Source of the DNA: an uncultured Oscillospiraceae bacterium
GTDB taxonomy: Bacteria > Bacillota > Clostridia > Oscillospirales > Oscillospiraceae
Direction of reading: 5' to 3'
Assembly: GCA_910579775.1 (NCBI GenBank)
Contig: CAJTUE010000001.1
Span: forward strand, 62,001-126,000
Length of the DNA: 64,000 nt
Part shown: positions 15,001 through 30,000 of the stretch, one piece after another
Layout of the letters: every line of letters starts with the position of its first letter
How positions within the stretch are numbered: position 1 is the stretch's first letter
Program-made: the position numbers and the translations under genes
The notes under the pieces: model-generated
What the model was told of the DNA's origin: nothing
Seen by the model: only the letters and a program-made list of their open reading frames with translations
The model's database searches: none

Positions 15001-18000
15001 CTTTGCCTACGACGGTTATCTCCGCAACGTGGTGGCCCTGTCTGCCGGTGACGGATATATGCTGGCCCTGTTGGACAACAGCTCTGTGGTGGCCTGGGGC
15101 CGCAACGTCACAAAGACCGCTGGCGATGGCCAGCAGTTGGGCACGGAGTACAATTACAACACGATGATCGCGCTTCCCGTGGTGCGGGGCAACAACCCTG
15201 CCGGACGGGATATGGACCATGTGAACGAGTCCCGCTTTATCCGTCAGGTAACAGATGTGGATGCCGGACGGCAGGTGAGCGTGTTCCAGACCGTAGAAAC
15301 CTCTCAAAGCGGCTACGTCAAGGGCTACGCCCTGTTGACCGGTTCGATCAAGCCCCATAACTACACAGCTGAAGAGTATCACTGGGATCGTCCCACGGTG
15401 GTCACTGCTGATTTGGTGACTAAGGAGGCCGACCGCTCTAACGTGGCAGGCGCGATTGCCGATGTCTATCAGGTGGCGGCGGGTGGCGACAATGTCCTGA
15501 TGATGACCGGTCCGAAGCCCAATGGTATTGTCTGGGGTATGGGCGTGAACACCGACGGCCAGTTGGCACAGGCGTACACCACCGCCCAGAACACCATCAC
15601 CAAGGAGCACGACGACACCGTCGGGCCGGTTAAGCTACAAGCACCACAGGCCCAGCAGCCTGTGGACAGCCGCGATCCTGTCTATATGACCAGCAACGCC
15701 GCTGTGGCCACCGGGGACAACACCACCTACCTCTATCAGACTGACGGCACGGTGTACGCCGTGGGCCGCGGCATCAACGGCCAGCTGGGCGACACCACCG
15801 TGGCCTCCAAGAACCTGCCTGTCCAGACGGGGCAGGGCAACAAGCTCTCGGTAAAGGCCGTGACCGGTACGTTGACCCAGGGCACGACCACCGCGACCTA
15901 TGACCTGACGCAAGGCAAGGCTCTGCCCGACTTCATTGCCATGGGCGTGACCGATACCCTTACCATCAGTGCCAATGCCGCCGGAACAAAGCTCCAGCAG
16001 AGCAACGGCTTCAACCTCTACCGCGACGCATACTATACCGACGTGCCTGCGGGCGGCAAGGTGGTCTATACCCTCAGCGACCTGACCATCGGTACCTTTA
16101 ACAGTACGGTGAATACCGACGGCACCGCCGCCGGGGCGACCATCACCGTTTCCTCCGCCGACCCCACCAAGTTTGGCGCGACGGACCTCACCATCACCGT
16201 CTTTGACAGCGCGGGGAACAAGGTTGCCTCCGGTGTGACCCGCATCACCTTTATGGAGAACAGCAAGGCCACCAATTCCGCCGTAGCCACGGGTGTGAAC
16301 CACTCCGTAGCGTTGGCGGAGGATGGCACGCTGTGGGTCTGGGGCGACAACCGCGAGGGTCAGTTGGGCCTGAGCGACGCGCAGGGCGCGTATAAGACCA
16401 TTGAATACCGCGAGTATCCCGCCCATCTGGACATCAAGAGTGGCTCTGCCGCCGTGAAGTTTACCGGCGTGGCCGCGGGCGACACATACACCCTTGCCAT
16501 TGCTGCCGACGGTACTCTGTGGGGCTTCGGCGGCGGCTACGGCGACGAAAACGGCGCGCCCGCACCTGTGGTGGGGATCACCGACAAGATCGCTCAAATC
16601 GCCGTGTACAACGACCGGGCCATTGCCCTCACTGTGGGCGGCAAGGTGCTTACATGGACCGACGGCAAGGCCGAGGAGGTCACTGAGGTGGCCGGTCTCG
16701 CCGCCGTCCATCAGGTTGCCGTGGGTGCGGAGCACTTTATGGCCTTGGCTGACTATACCGAGGCCGCCGGCGGCACGGTCTATACTTGGGGCGGCAACAC
16801 TTGGGGCCAATTGGGTGCAGGCGCGCGCCGCTCCAACGCCGCCGCTGGTGCCACTGTCAACGTGGTGGACGCTTCCACCGGCAGACTGGTTGCCGGAGAT
16901 GCCGCAGCCTCTTACAGCAGTGCACGCCGTTCCATGGCCGGCGACTATCTTGTGCCGGCTGCCGTGGCGGCGGACGATGCCCGCTATACCACTCCCGCGC
17001 CGGCAGCGGTGGAGACTTGGGACGGCTTCCAGAAGGCCCTGACCTATGTCAGCGTGAACGGCACGCAGTTTGCCTATACGGATTTGGTCACTGAGGTCCA
17101 GACCGGCACGCAGCAGGTGCAGCAGACCGACGGCAACGGTCGTCTTCTCTTCACGATTCAGAAGGCGGACGGTTCCAGCGTTGCAGCGTACCAGAAGAGC
17201 GGACAGTATTATGCGGTCGCCGATGACAGTGAGATCGTTCTGGAGGTTGACGATACCGCTGAACCGGTCATGAGCACTGTGCCTGTCCACGGTTTGCCCA
17301 CCGGGCCTTCCGCCTCCAAGCCTTTGAGCGGTATCCGTTCCATCGCCGCCGGTGGCTACACCTCCGCGGCGGTCACTACCGACGGCAAGGTGTATACATG
17401 GGGCAAGAACAACGCTTATCAGGCTGGCGTGGGTGACTATTTCGTCACTGCCGATATTAGTAACAACCCGCTGGTGAACGCCAACGGCGAGGCCACTCCC
17501 GTTTTGGCCCGTGCCAACCTCAACAGCACGGCCTATGGCTCTATTATTCAGCCAACCCTGATGAAGACCGCTGACGGCGCGGAGCTGTCCGGCGTGAGCT
17601 ATGTGGTCCTGGGCGACAGCCACGGTATGGCCGTGCTGGAGGACAAGGGTGCGGTGTACGCTTGGGGTCTCAACCACAAGGGTCAGACCGGCGTGGGTCT
17701 GGACGACTCCACTCACACCAACACCGGTGCTGGCAATAATAACGAGGGCCAGTGGGGCAGCGTCAACCCGGAGAACGACGCCTACTATATCCGCACGGCC
17801 TCTCCTGTGGCCCGGGGCGACAGCTTCAACGCCAACGCCGAGAATACCTTCCAAGGCGTTTTGGCTGTAGCGGCGGGCGCGACCCACTCCCTGATGATCC
17901 GAGCCGACGGCTTCGTGTTTGCCACCGGCTCCAACGAGGGCTATAAGCTGGGCACGGCCACCGTCTACGAGAACACCGTCTCCGCCAGCAACGGCTTCAT

Positions 18001-21000
18001 TACCGGCACTCCCGTTCAGGTAGGCGATCTGGAGTCCAAGGGCATGGCCATTTACAAGGCCAGCGTCTATACCGTGGCCGACGACGGTACGGAGACCTTT
18101 GCACGCCCCGTTATCTTTGATCCTACCACCGGAATGACCGCTGACGGCACGGTGGCTCAGCTCACCATTGCCGCCAACGAGGTGGCCAAGGTGGACTACA
18201 GCAAGCAGGACACCGATCCCGCGCTGGTGGAGGTGTTCCTCTCCGGCTTCAACCTGCTGGTCAATTCCCGCAGCTTGTCCATGCGCGCCGCTGATGCGGA
18301 CAGCGTCCAGTGGACCTCCGGCGACGACACCGTGGCCACTGTGGCTGAGGCTAACAAGGTCGCTACCATGACCCCTGTAGAGGGGCACACCGGCGTGACC
18401 CTGATCCGTGTGACCAACCCTGTGTCCGGTCACACCGGTTCTCTGCGCCTTACCGTCACCCAGGAGATCCATACCGATATCCGGGTTGCGCCCATGATCG
18501 CAACCGGTTTGAACTTCTCCGCCGTTCTGAAGAGCGACGGTACGGTTTGGGCGTGGGGCAACAACGACTACGGCCAGTTGGGCGACGGCACCCATATTAC
18601 CCGCACCATGCCCACGCAGGTACAGCTTCAGAATCTGTCCGAGACCGGGCGGCAGTACATTGGGAATGTGGTAGCCATTGCCGCCGGAGCAAACCATCTG
18701 GTCATGCTCACCGACAAGGGCGAGGTCTACACCACCGGTGACAACAGTAAGGGCCAGTTGGGCTACGCCAGTGAGCCTACCTACATCGAGGATGCCGACG
18801 GCAACGCCACCGAGGACATCGATACCGCCGTGCCTTATAAAAATGACTACGCCACAAAGGTCGTCTTTAAGGACGAGGCGGGCGAAGTGTTGGAGAACCA
18901 GCCCTTCTTCACCGCTGTGGCCACCGGATATAACCATACCTTGGCTCTGACCCGCGGGGCGGAGACCGTACGCTATACTGCGGGCGGGACAGAAACTGTC
19001 TACACCGGCGGCGAGGTTTGGGCTTGGGGCGCGAACAACAACTATCAGCTGGGCCGTGGTACCTCCGTGGGTACGGAGCACTCCAGCGAGCCTCAGAAGG
19101 TCGTAAAGGGCCAGAGCGCGTCGGATACCGATTACCTTGGCTCTATCACCGCCATTGCTGCGGGCCACTACAACTCCTTTGCCATCCGTGGCGACGGCTA
19201 CGTCTTGGCTTGGGGCCGCAATGACCACGGTCAGTTGGGCGACAGCACCAAGGATGACCGGGGTATGCCCGTTCTCATGCTGGCGGGTATGTCCGCCTCC
19301 ACCGATCCTTATCTCCGCAACGCCTATATGGTGTCTGCGGGTCTGACCCACACCATGATTTTGGTACGGGTGGATCATCCTACCTTGCCCGGCTATGTCC
19401 GCAGCGAGGTCTACACCGTGGGCGACAACACCTATGGTCAGTTGGGCGCATGGAGTATGGACCACTTCGGCACTGCCGTAACCAACAACCACGAATATGT
19501 GGATTATAGCTCTACCACCCCTGTCCGGGTGCTGGCCGATCCCTCCACCACCAATTCTCACGATTGGTTTGGTTCGACCTATGACGCGCCTGTAGGCGGT
19601 GACAACATTGTCCTGGTGGCGGTCTTTGCAGGCGAGTATCAGAGCTATGCTTTGGACCAGAGCGGTAAGCTGTATGCCTGGGGCCGCAACCAGTATGGCC
19701 AGTTGGGCATCACTACCGTGGACGACACCGCCAAGGCGGCCAACAGCGAGAACATTCTGCCCACGCAGGTGCTGGCGGGCTTATCCATCTCCTATACCGA
19801 TGACAATTATGATGTTGCCATGACCAACCTGCGCACCGCCGCGGGCAGCTACAACCACGTCATCGCCCTGAAGGACGACGGCACAGTCTGGGGCTGGGGT
19901 CAAAACAACGACTGGAAGCTGGGCGACAACCTCACCAACCGCGCTGTGCCCGTCGGCAGCTATATCTACACCGGCTATGAGGATGTCTCTCTTGATCCCA
20001 CCGCCTATGATCCCGACCATGTCCACCGCATCGGCGACGCGCAGAGACGTTATCTGCCCACCTTCAGCGATCCCGACGGCGTGACAGTGAATCTGGATGC
20101 TACCCACACATATCCCGTCCGCGTGGGCGAGGTGGAAGAGACGCTGATGATGATCAGCGATGATGCGAACACTACACACGGCGTGGAGCGCGATCCTGTG
20201 ATCGGTGATGCGGCAGTGGTCTATAACGCCGGAACGGAGATCATTCGCCTGCGGGACGACCAGATCGCCCTGATCTATGTGGACGACATCAAGAAGCAGT
20301 ATATGTCCGGCTTTGACCTACTCAAGCGTAACGGGGCTGAGGATATGTTCGCCGGTCTGACCCTGAGCGCGCTGACTTGGAAGATGACGGATAAGCGTTT
20401 CGGCGTGATTTCTAAGGATACGGCCAAGAACGCGATTGTCTTTACGCCCAGCACCACCACCATGGGCTCTACCATGGTGGAGATCAGTTATACCGCCGCA
20501 GACGGCAAGGTCTATTCCATGCTGGTGAAGCTCTTTGTCAGCCGCCGGACCAGCGTGACCGACGAGCAGCGTGTGCGCCGTGACGTGGCCACCCCTGCCA
20601 TCGACGCGGGCTATGCCCACACGGTCTCCCTCAAGGCCGACGGCACCGTCTGGACTTGGGGCTATGGCGGCATGGGTCAGCTGGGCGACGGTACGTCCAA
20701 CTCCTTCTCCTATCCCATCCCCGTGCTCCGCGGCGAGCAGGAGGTCTACTATTACTGCCCGGATCTGACCTGTGGCGAGCTGATCCCCCACAGCGCCTTC
20801 AAGGGCACACCCGTGAAGGACGCGGAGGGCAACACGGTGGCCGATGCCGACGGCAACGTGATCTACGGCGCGCCGTACACCTACACCTGTGACTGCGGCG
20901 CGGTTCTGGACCGCGACACGCTGGAGAACACCGGCGATACCCTCCACCACATCGTGGCGGTGTCTGCGGGCTATGCCTACACCCTGGCTCTGGATATGTG

Positions 21001-24000
21001 GGGCAATGTGTGGGCTTGGGGCGCGTCCCCAGTGGCCAACGGCGGTTTTGTCACCAAGGTGGACTTCTCCAAGAGCTATGACGAGGACTATTATTACGGC
21101 AACGCCATTCCCTCCACCCCCGCCGCCGGGGATGAGGGCGAGAATGTCATCATCGTGGATATCTCTGCCGGAAAGGACCACGCCGTGGCGCTGGACTCCA
21201 ACGGCACGCTGTGGGCTTGGGGCAACGATGGCTTTGGCCAGTTGGGTATTGACGCGGCCAGCTACGAGGACGCCAACGGCGACAACATTGACAAGTGGAG
21301 CTGGGGCATCAACTATTCCTCCGCTGTTTCCACCCACGACCTGTGGCGGTCTTATTACGGATGGGATCAAAGCTTTACCCGTCTGCGAGAGGACCTGTTC
21401 TATAACCTAATGATCAGCGAGGCAGACAAACTCTCCGCCCGGGACACTGTCTCTGTGCCCACTCACGTGGTGCGCGGCGAGGCGGCGGTGCGGGGCATCA
21501 ACTCCAACGTGGGCTATAGGTATCTGGACCACATCGTTGCTATTGAGGCCGGTGATTACTACACCATGGCCCTGCGCAGCGACGGCACGGTGTACGTCTG
21601 GGGCAAGAACGACATGGCCCAGCTGGGCCGCGGCACAGTGGCCTCCGGCAACGCCAAGACCACCAAGTCCGACCGTCTTGACCGCTACGTGCCCACCAAG
21701 GTGGCGGGGCTCAGCGGCGTGGTGGATCTGGCCGCCGGACACAGCCATCTGCTGGCCCTGACCAACGAGGGCAAGGTATATGCTTGGGGTCAGACCTACG
21801 TCTATCAGGATTATCCCTGCGGCACGGTGTATGCTGACAGCCGGAATTGGAGCAACTGCTCCGATAAGGACGGTAACAACGAGTACTTCCCGCACTACTA
21901 CTACGAAAACCATTCCACCCCTGTGGAGGTGGTGTTGGGCGATGTAGGCGAGGTGGTCTCCGTCTCCGCAGGCAACAACAGCGGCTATGCGCTGGTGGTG
22001 GATGAGGCCAACGGCACCTCCGGTGTGTACACTTGGGGCGGCAAGTTCCTGGGCAGCCGCGCCGACGGCGCTAATGCTGCCGGAAACTATGGCTCCGGCG
22101 GCACGGTCGTGGACCGTTGGAGCTCTGAGGCAAGAGATACCGTACCTGCCGACGGCACAGGAGACATTACCCGTGTGCACAGTGGCGAAGGTCCGTACAC
22201 CACGGTGGATGCGGTGCGTTACCTTGACCATGTGACTGCCGTCACTGCCGGAAACAACACTGCCTTCTTCCTTACCGAAGACGGCTATGTGTACGGCGTT
22301 GGCTCCAACTCCAGCGGCCAGACGGGCAATCTGGCCACCGGCGGTACGATGCACTCTGACGGTCTCTCCATCGGCGAACCCGCGCTGGTGGGCGCACAGG
22401 CGGGCAACCTCCTGCAGATCACCACCGGCGAGCTGACCGCCACCACCAGCACGGACGCAAATGCCGTCAAGAATCCCGCAAATGACAGCCGCGGCCGTGC
22501 CCAGTACTTTGCGACCGCCGCTGATGATGCCAACCCTGCCATCTATATGGGCAAGCTGCCCGTGGACGTCCACATGACCGTCGGTCAGATCCTTACTGTG
22601 GACGCCAAGTCCATTGTGGAAGAGACCTATAAGGGCTATAACCTCCACTGGGATCACACCATCCGCGACAAGAACACTGCCGTGGAAGAGGGTGAGGCCG
22701 CCAACGAGGCGGACTATGCTGACCGCTTCACCTATTTCTCATCCGACGAGTCCATCGTGCAGGTGGAGAACGTGGTGGAAGGCGGAAAGAACGTGGGCAT
22801 GAAGATCACCCCCACCGGCCAGATCGCCGGGGAGCATTATGCCCGCTACGGTACGGCCACCATTGTGGTGGTAGATAAGGTCAACGGTTATTGGGGATCC
22901 TTTAAGGTCACTGTTGTGGGCGAGGGTACCAACGAGGACGGCGACGCCATCGTTTCGGTGGAGCGCGTCTACACCGGTTACAATACGTCTTACGCCATCA
23001 AGCGCAACGGTACGGTTTGGGCTTGGGGTGATAACCGCAACGGCAATCTGGGTCTGTCTACGCAAAGTTCGGATGTGACGCAGGAGGCGGCCAAGTCTCC
23101 CGCTGGGTTCTTTACTTGGAAGTTCTACCCTGCAGATCCTTATGTTCCCGGTGCCACAGGCGCTATGGATCAAGCGATTCAAGACGCGCAGGCCGCTATT
23201 GGAGACGCCTCCGATCCCGCCAGTCTGGAATCTGTCGCCAACGCCGCCTCCATCGTTTTGAAGAATGCCCAGAACGCGCTGGATCAGGCGGATTGGGTGA
23301 ACAGCCGTGACACGCTGATTGCCGCCATTGGTACCTTGGAGACCCAGACGCAGACGGCCAAGGACGTGATCGACCAGAGCGTGGCGACCTTTAATGCCTA
23401 TGCGGGTATTGATGTTGTGGATATGCTGATTGAGAAGCTCACCGACTCCAAGACCGGCCTGAAGGCTGAATTGGATGCCCGGGTGGCGGCTTACCGTTTG
23501 ACCCGGACCCAGCTTCAGGGAATGGGAGACAACCCCACCAAGGAAGAGTTTGGCGATTTGATGAGTAACTTGGCCACCCTGGCCAGCAGCCTTACCGCCA
23601 TTCAAGGTCGTATTGATGCTTTGACCGGAGTGAGTGGTGAGTTGACCAAGGATGACAGCATCACCGATTACACGGCTATCACCGGCGTGGACATTACCGG
23701 TGACCAGCCTGTATTCCCCGCCGGAATGAGACTGCGCACCCAGTTTGAGTATACGCTGCGCTATGATATGAACGGCAAGGTCGTGGGAAATACCGTCCTT
23801 GATACGTTGAGCAGCGCGAACACCGCCATGGAGGCATTGGATGAGCTGCTGAACAGTTCCAGCGATTTCAGCGCCGCAGTGGCCGCCGCCGACCAGCAGC
23901 GCGGTTTGGATGCCGGACGCTTCCAGACTTTGCGTGCGAACCTGGATATTGCCCAGAGCGCGTACCTGAAAGCGCGTGCTGATCTTGAGCCCTACAAGAA

Positions 24001-27000
24001 CACTATTGCGTTCTATCAGGCGATGATCGATACTCTGCGGGACAAAAACGATCCCACCGACTCCACTGCTTACGACAACCGTTATCCCGGCGTGGCAGTC
24101 ATTACGGGCCTCACTGCCCAGGGTAGGGCCGCCTCTGAACTGATCCTGCCCACCACCTTGACCGAAAGTGATTATACCACCGTCTTTAGCAGCAATACTC
24201 TCACGCTGTTGAGCGGCGTAGCCAGCCTGCCTGTGTTCCTGGTGGACTATGAAGCGGACAACGCGGGCAATCAGTTCGCGGACGGAAAGGCCACCACTCT
24301 TACGATCTCCGAGGGGTACAAGGTGATTCGTGTGGGTGCGTTCCAGAACAGTAAGCTCCAGACCATCAACTTTAACACCGATATTCCGGCAAGCAATGCA
24401 ATGTTGGCGTCCTCCTTCACGGCTGACGCCTATACCACTGCACCTTACGCTTCCAGCGCGCTGCGCCGGGTAAATATTACGCTGGAGCGGGTGAAGGACG
24501 AGGCCGGAAACGACACCTTGAGTTCCGAGCGTCTGCAGAAGCTGCGCGAGAGCGGCATCTTCACCGGCGCAAATGTGACGTTGGTGGGGGCAGAGCCGCC
24601 CGCTGAAGTGGACGACAGCAAGGAGCGCGACTCCGTGCGTATCATCACTCCGACTCAGGTTGCCGGCGTGGAAGGCCGGGGCCGTTTGGGTGCAGGCACA
24701 TATCACAACCCTGCCATCATGAAGATGTCGGTGAACCAGAGCTATCAGGAGAGCAATGGCGCGGGCGGTCATACCCTGGCCGTGGACGCCTACGGCAACG
24801 TGTACGCCTGGGGCTACAACTCTTATGGACAGATCGGTTCGGGCAACACCGACTACTATAAATATCCCACCCGCGTGCTGGCCGGGGACAGCCCCTACTG
24901 GTACGTGATGGGCAGCGATGAGCGCCGCTACTACACCGACGGCGCCCAGGGATATTATGTGGACAACGAGGACCATACCCGCACTCACATTAATACCGTG
25001 GCGAATCTGCCCGCGGGCGTGACGCTTGGTGAAGCGCGCTACCTCACCGGCGTGGTGGATGTGGCCGCGGGCTATGACCACTCCTTGGCTCTGCTGAAGG
25101 ACGGCACCGTCCTGGCGTGGGGCAATACCTACCGTGGACAGGCCGGTGATCCCAATAATGGCGTGGCCCGGTCTCTTGCGCCCCAGTTTGTCCGTCAGGC
25201 GGGCAGTGTGGGCGAGGGCTACTGGCTCAACAATGCCATCTCTGTCTCCGCCTCGGGTACGTCCGCCGTGGAGGGAGCGTCCGCCATCCTGAGAAGCGAC
25301 GGCAAGGTCTTTGCCTGGGGCTCCAACGCCAAGCAGCTGCTGGGCAACACCACCGGCCGCGGTATTATGGGCGCCCACGGTGTTCAGACCGATTTGGACG
25401 GGTTCACCGCAAAGGGGACGCTGGACGATTCCGTCACGGGTACGAACGGCAAGCCCATCGATCCTCACAAAAACGAGGAAGATGTGGCTCTCTATGTAGT
25501 CGAGGTGGGCACGGAGCTGGATCAGATCGTAGAGCTGGACATGGGTCAGAACCATGCGGTGGCCCTGCGCGGCGATTACGACGTCTCCACCGGCCTGCGT
25601 CGGAGCAACACTGTCTATACCTGGGGCAGCAACACCACGGTAAGCAACCGTTCCAGCGAGCAGCTGGGCCGGGATACCGCTGTAACTGCCGCAGGTCTGG
25701 CCGCCCCCATCACCGAGACGGATATCAACGGCGGCGCATATGCCGTTGAAAACCTCTACGCGCTGATGGTGGACTATTTCGGCACATATCCCGATGACCG
25801 CCGCAGCAAGTTCTCTGACGAAGAGAAGATCATGCTCTCTAAGCTGCAGGCATTGGCCTATATCCGCGACCTGCCCGAGGGCACGGCTATGTCTTTGAAT
25901 TCCAACAGCGCGGCTCCCGCCGGCGTAGGCTACACCAACGCCGTCGGACAGCGGGTGGAGGGCTGGATCATGCCGGGTACAAAGGCTGACGGCACGCCTT
26001 ATTGGAGTGTCAGCGGCACGGGCCGTGGCACGCTGTTCATCGCCCACGTTCAGGCGGGCGGCACGTTCTCCCTGCTGGACACCGAAGAAGGGGACATCTA
26101 CTCTTGGGGCGACAACACCATTGGCCAGCTGGGCCGCACCGAGGATGACAAGCGCACCGGCAACGGCGGCACTTACCGTACCCTCCAGCGGGTGTTTGAC
26201 GGCGAGAACAGCAACGTCGCCATCTTCGATATGGATATGGAAAATATCCTCTATAAGGTGCCGGACAGCACCAATCCGGAAATTCTGCTGGACACCACCG
26301 TTACCGCCGGTTACTTTGCCCGCTCTCAGGGCTTCGCCGCCGGCTACAACCACTCCGCAGCCATTAACCATGAGGGCTACGAGTACGTCTGGGGCGAGGG
26401 CAGGTACAGTCAGGTGGGCGACTATGAGGACGACCCCGCCTACTATCCCACCCGTACCGGTCCGCTGCCCTATAAGAGCTTGGAGATCCAGCGGTCTTCC
26501 CTCTACGATGAGACCGGGAAGAAGATCGCCGACTACAATGCCGATACGCCCGATAACAAGCCGCCCGTCGAGGTGGTCCTGAAGCATGGCTACCGCTACG
26601 AGATGCCTTGGGCGGATGGGGCAATGCTCCAGATCAACTACAAGGGCTTCAACCTGTATAGCGATATCGATATCTCCAACGTCTATGGCAACCATGTGAT
26701 GATGACTTCTTCCAACCCGGACGTGGTGAAGGTCTGGCGCACCAAGGACGGCATTTGGAACATGGAGCCCACCGACCATGAGGTCTTTGGCCGGGCGACC
26801 ATTACCTTCAACATCACCCTGCCCAACGGCGATGTGTATTCCGGCTCTCTGCTGGCCGCCGTGCTGGACGACGGGGCGAAGGCCGTGCCCATGCTGGCGG
26901 CGGGCAACGACTTTACTGTGGCTCTCCGCTCCGACGGTACTGTCTGGGCTTGGGGCGCGAACAATTACGGCCAGTTGGGTACCGGCGAGGCTATGGACCG

Positions 27001-30000
27001 CAATACCAACACCGTTGTGGACAACAACGGCAACGGCGCGGTCCGCAATGCCCCTGTCCGTGTCCAGATCCCCGCCAACGAGACCATCTCCTATGTGGCG
27101 GCCGGCGGCGCGTTCGCTATGGCAGTCACCGACAAGGGCAATGTGTACGCTTGGGGTCTGAATACCTCCGGCCAGTTGGGTATCAACCGCGGAACGCTGG
27201 CGATGTCTACGCCGACTCTGGTGGCCAATCTGGACGGCGAGAGCGGCGTTTTGAGCGGCGTAGTGCGCGTGTCCGCAGGCGATGAGTTTGCCGTAGCCCT
27301 TGGTAACGGCGGCAGCGTCTATGCTTGGGGTATCAACGACAAGGGCCAGTTGGGCAACAACACCTGGCAGAACCGTATTGCACCTACCCGCGTCCTCGGC
27401 TACAAGGGCGGCAACAATATGACCAGCATTTCCGACATTGCCGCAGGCTCTAACCATGCGCTGGCCATCCGTTCCGACGGTATCATTCTGGCTTGGGGCT
27501 ACAACACCGACGGCCAGTTGGGCAACGGTGACCGCGAGACCCGTTCCACGGCCGACACCGTCAAGAACGCCGGCGTGAGGGACGAGTTTACCTACGGCGG
27601 CGACATCGGTATCACCAACATGAGCAGCCTGTCCGCGGGCAACAACTTTACCGTGGCGCTGGCCCGGAACGGTACGGTCTTTGCTTGGGGCTCCGACGCA
27701 CAGGGCCAGTTGGGCAACGGAACGGCGGGCAACCAGAGCAGCACCATCCCGGTGCTGGTCTCCGGGCTGACCGATGTGGTGGCGATCTCCGCCAGCGGTA
27801 CCCATGCCACGGCCCAGAAGTCCAACACCTATACCTATACCGACGCGGACGGAGACCATGTGTTCCGCATCGGGGATCTGAAGCCTGAGCAGATTGCCCA
27901 CACCTATCAGTGTGTGACGAACATCGGCACAGATGAAAACGGCCAGCCCATCACCGATCAGGAGCAGGCCTGTAAGAAGGAGCACACCTACTACGACGCA
28001 AGTCCCGTGTTTACCACAGTGACCGGTTCTTACAAGGTCGCCGACGGCTCGACCAAGACCGTTACCTTCGACCGGGGCAACGACGCCACATGGAACAACG
28101 AGCTGTATGTCTGGGGCAACAACACCAATTGGGAGTTGGGCATTGGCACGAACCAGCACGGTGTGGACAAGGTGGAGGGTTATATCCTCGCCGACTATAA
28201 CCGCCCTGTTCAGGAGGACGGTACACGTCTGGTCTACGAGACCTACTTCGACAACTTTGCCTACACCACCTTCCAAGTGGCCGCCGGCCGCAATCACACG
28301 GCGGTCTTGGGCGAGGACGGCTATGTGTACAGCTTCGGCAAGGGCACGTTGGGCACGTTGGGCGACGGTCGCGCCATTTCCAGCGAAACGCCTCTGCGCA
28401 CCGGTATCCGCGAGGAAAGCGTGGTGGTGGAATACAGCGGCAAGGACTTCGAGAGCAGCTCCGCCACGCTGGCCAACACCATCAACGACCGCCATGTGGT
28501 GGATCAGGACAATCCCTACCGTCTGAGCGTCATGAATCTGCGCCTGAAGGAGTACAACGGCTTCAATGTGTTCTATCCCGGTTCTTCCATGAAGTATCTC
28601 AACGGCAACACCCCCGGGCAGAACGCCAGCGCGCCGGGCCCGGCCACGCTGAGCGTGGAGATCGTGGACAAGAGTCTGCTGAAGTATGACTGGCAGGGTA
28701 CGGACATCATCTTCTCCGCCGTCCATCCCGACAAGTTCGGCTCTACCACTGTTGTACTGACCTATGAGTACACCGATCCCACCACTAAGATCAACTACCG
28801 TTATGTGAACCAGTTTATCGTCTATGTCAAGGACACCAACCGGAGCACCAAGGGCAGCCTGACCGTCTCCAAGATCGAGGCGGGCAACTACCACTCCCTC
28901 GTTCTGCGGCCGGACGGCACGGTTTGGGTTTGGGGTCAGGGCACCTCCGGCCAGCTGGGCGACGGCGGCACGCTGGAGCGCAAGGCTTACCCCGTTCAGG
29001 TGGTGGCCGGGGCTCAGAGCGGCGCGTACACCTGCGGCAACTGCGGCCGGGTGTATGACGCACGGGCCATTGACGCGGCGGGCGGCACGCTGAGCTGCTG
29101 GACCTGCGGCGCGGCGGTGGACAAGACCAACGCCTATGGTTATCTCCACGACATCGTAGATATTGCCGCAGGCGGCGACCATACGCTGGCGGTGGACCGC
29201 TACGGCGCGGTGTGGGCTTGGGGTCTCAACGACCGCGGCCAGTTGGGCAACGGCACGACCACCACCTCCAACAAGCCGGTGAAGGTCAAGCTGGCCTATC
29301 CCAATGAGGATAAGGAAGTATTTATCGTGGCTGTGGCCGCGGGGAACAAGTTCTCCATGGCCTTGGACCGCGAGGGCTACGTCTGGGCATGGGGCGACAA
29401 CAGCTATGGACAGCTGGGCCGCGACTTTGCCATTGCCGACGGCGCGACGGACTATAAGACGACCCCGCGCCGGGTGGCTGCCGGTATGGCCGCCGGGCCG
29501 ATGGACTACAACAGTTCCTTCAACAAGGACGAAAACACCCCCTACAGCTATTTGGCCCATATTGTGGACATTGAAGCGGGCATGTACACCGCCGCGGCCA
29601 TCCGCGCCAACGGTCAGGTGTATACCTGGGGTCTGAACACCTCCGCCCAGACAGGCACACAGACCCAGGGCGACACCAACACCTCCACCCCGGCGAAGGC
29701 GTATATCTCCGCCCCCACCGCTATGCGGGCAGATTGGGACAACGAGAACACCGACTACGCCAAGAGCACAACCACCCGCGTCATTTCCAGCCGCAACTAC
29801 CCCGTGGGAACGATCAACGATCCCCTGGTGGAGACCTTCTACCAGACCAACGAGTTCTTCTATCACGTGGTCGGCGCCGCGCTGGGCGACCACCACACCA
29901 TGCTGCTCACCAAGGGCAACCATGTCTACGGGGTCGGCTCCAACACGGCCAATGGCGAAATGGGCCTGAAGGATGCGGGCATCCATAATGTGCCCAAGCT

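Larger units (their letters stand above)
22928..26866 (+). repeat. Unit 11: seven-bladed RCC1 propeller with large helical insert, plus Ig-like module
   Basis: Blade cores lie near 23010, 24795, 25105, 25300, 25610, 26090 and 26375. Despite being the longest unit (1,313 residues), it still counts seven blades. One insert lies between blades 1 and 2 (531 residues) and a smaller helical one between blades 5 and 6. The Ig-like module spans about 26570-26866, with YKGFNLYSD near 26639 and SSNPDVVKVW near 26708. Confidence 0.82.

Noticed and set aside
17291..17317. LPTG-like sortase motif (GLPTGPSAS)
   Set aside because: It reads L-P-T-G with no residue between Thr and the position expected for LPXTG, has no hydrophobic helix or basic tail after it, and is in mid-protein.
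20756..20896. A separate zinc-finger gene
   Set aside because: The Cys motifs are in the main frame with blade sequence on both sides and no start or stop, so they are a loop of propeller 10.
26007..26582. Short + strand frames out of register with the main gene (for example 26007-26582, 16494-17042, 44250-44741)
   Set aside because: They lie wholly inside the giant gene in other frames, are rich in Arg, Pro, Ser and Thr as out-of-frame translations of GC-rich DNA are, and show no domain.
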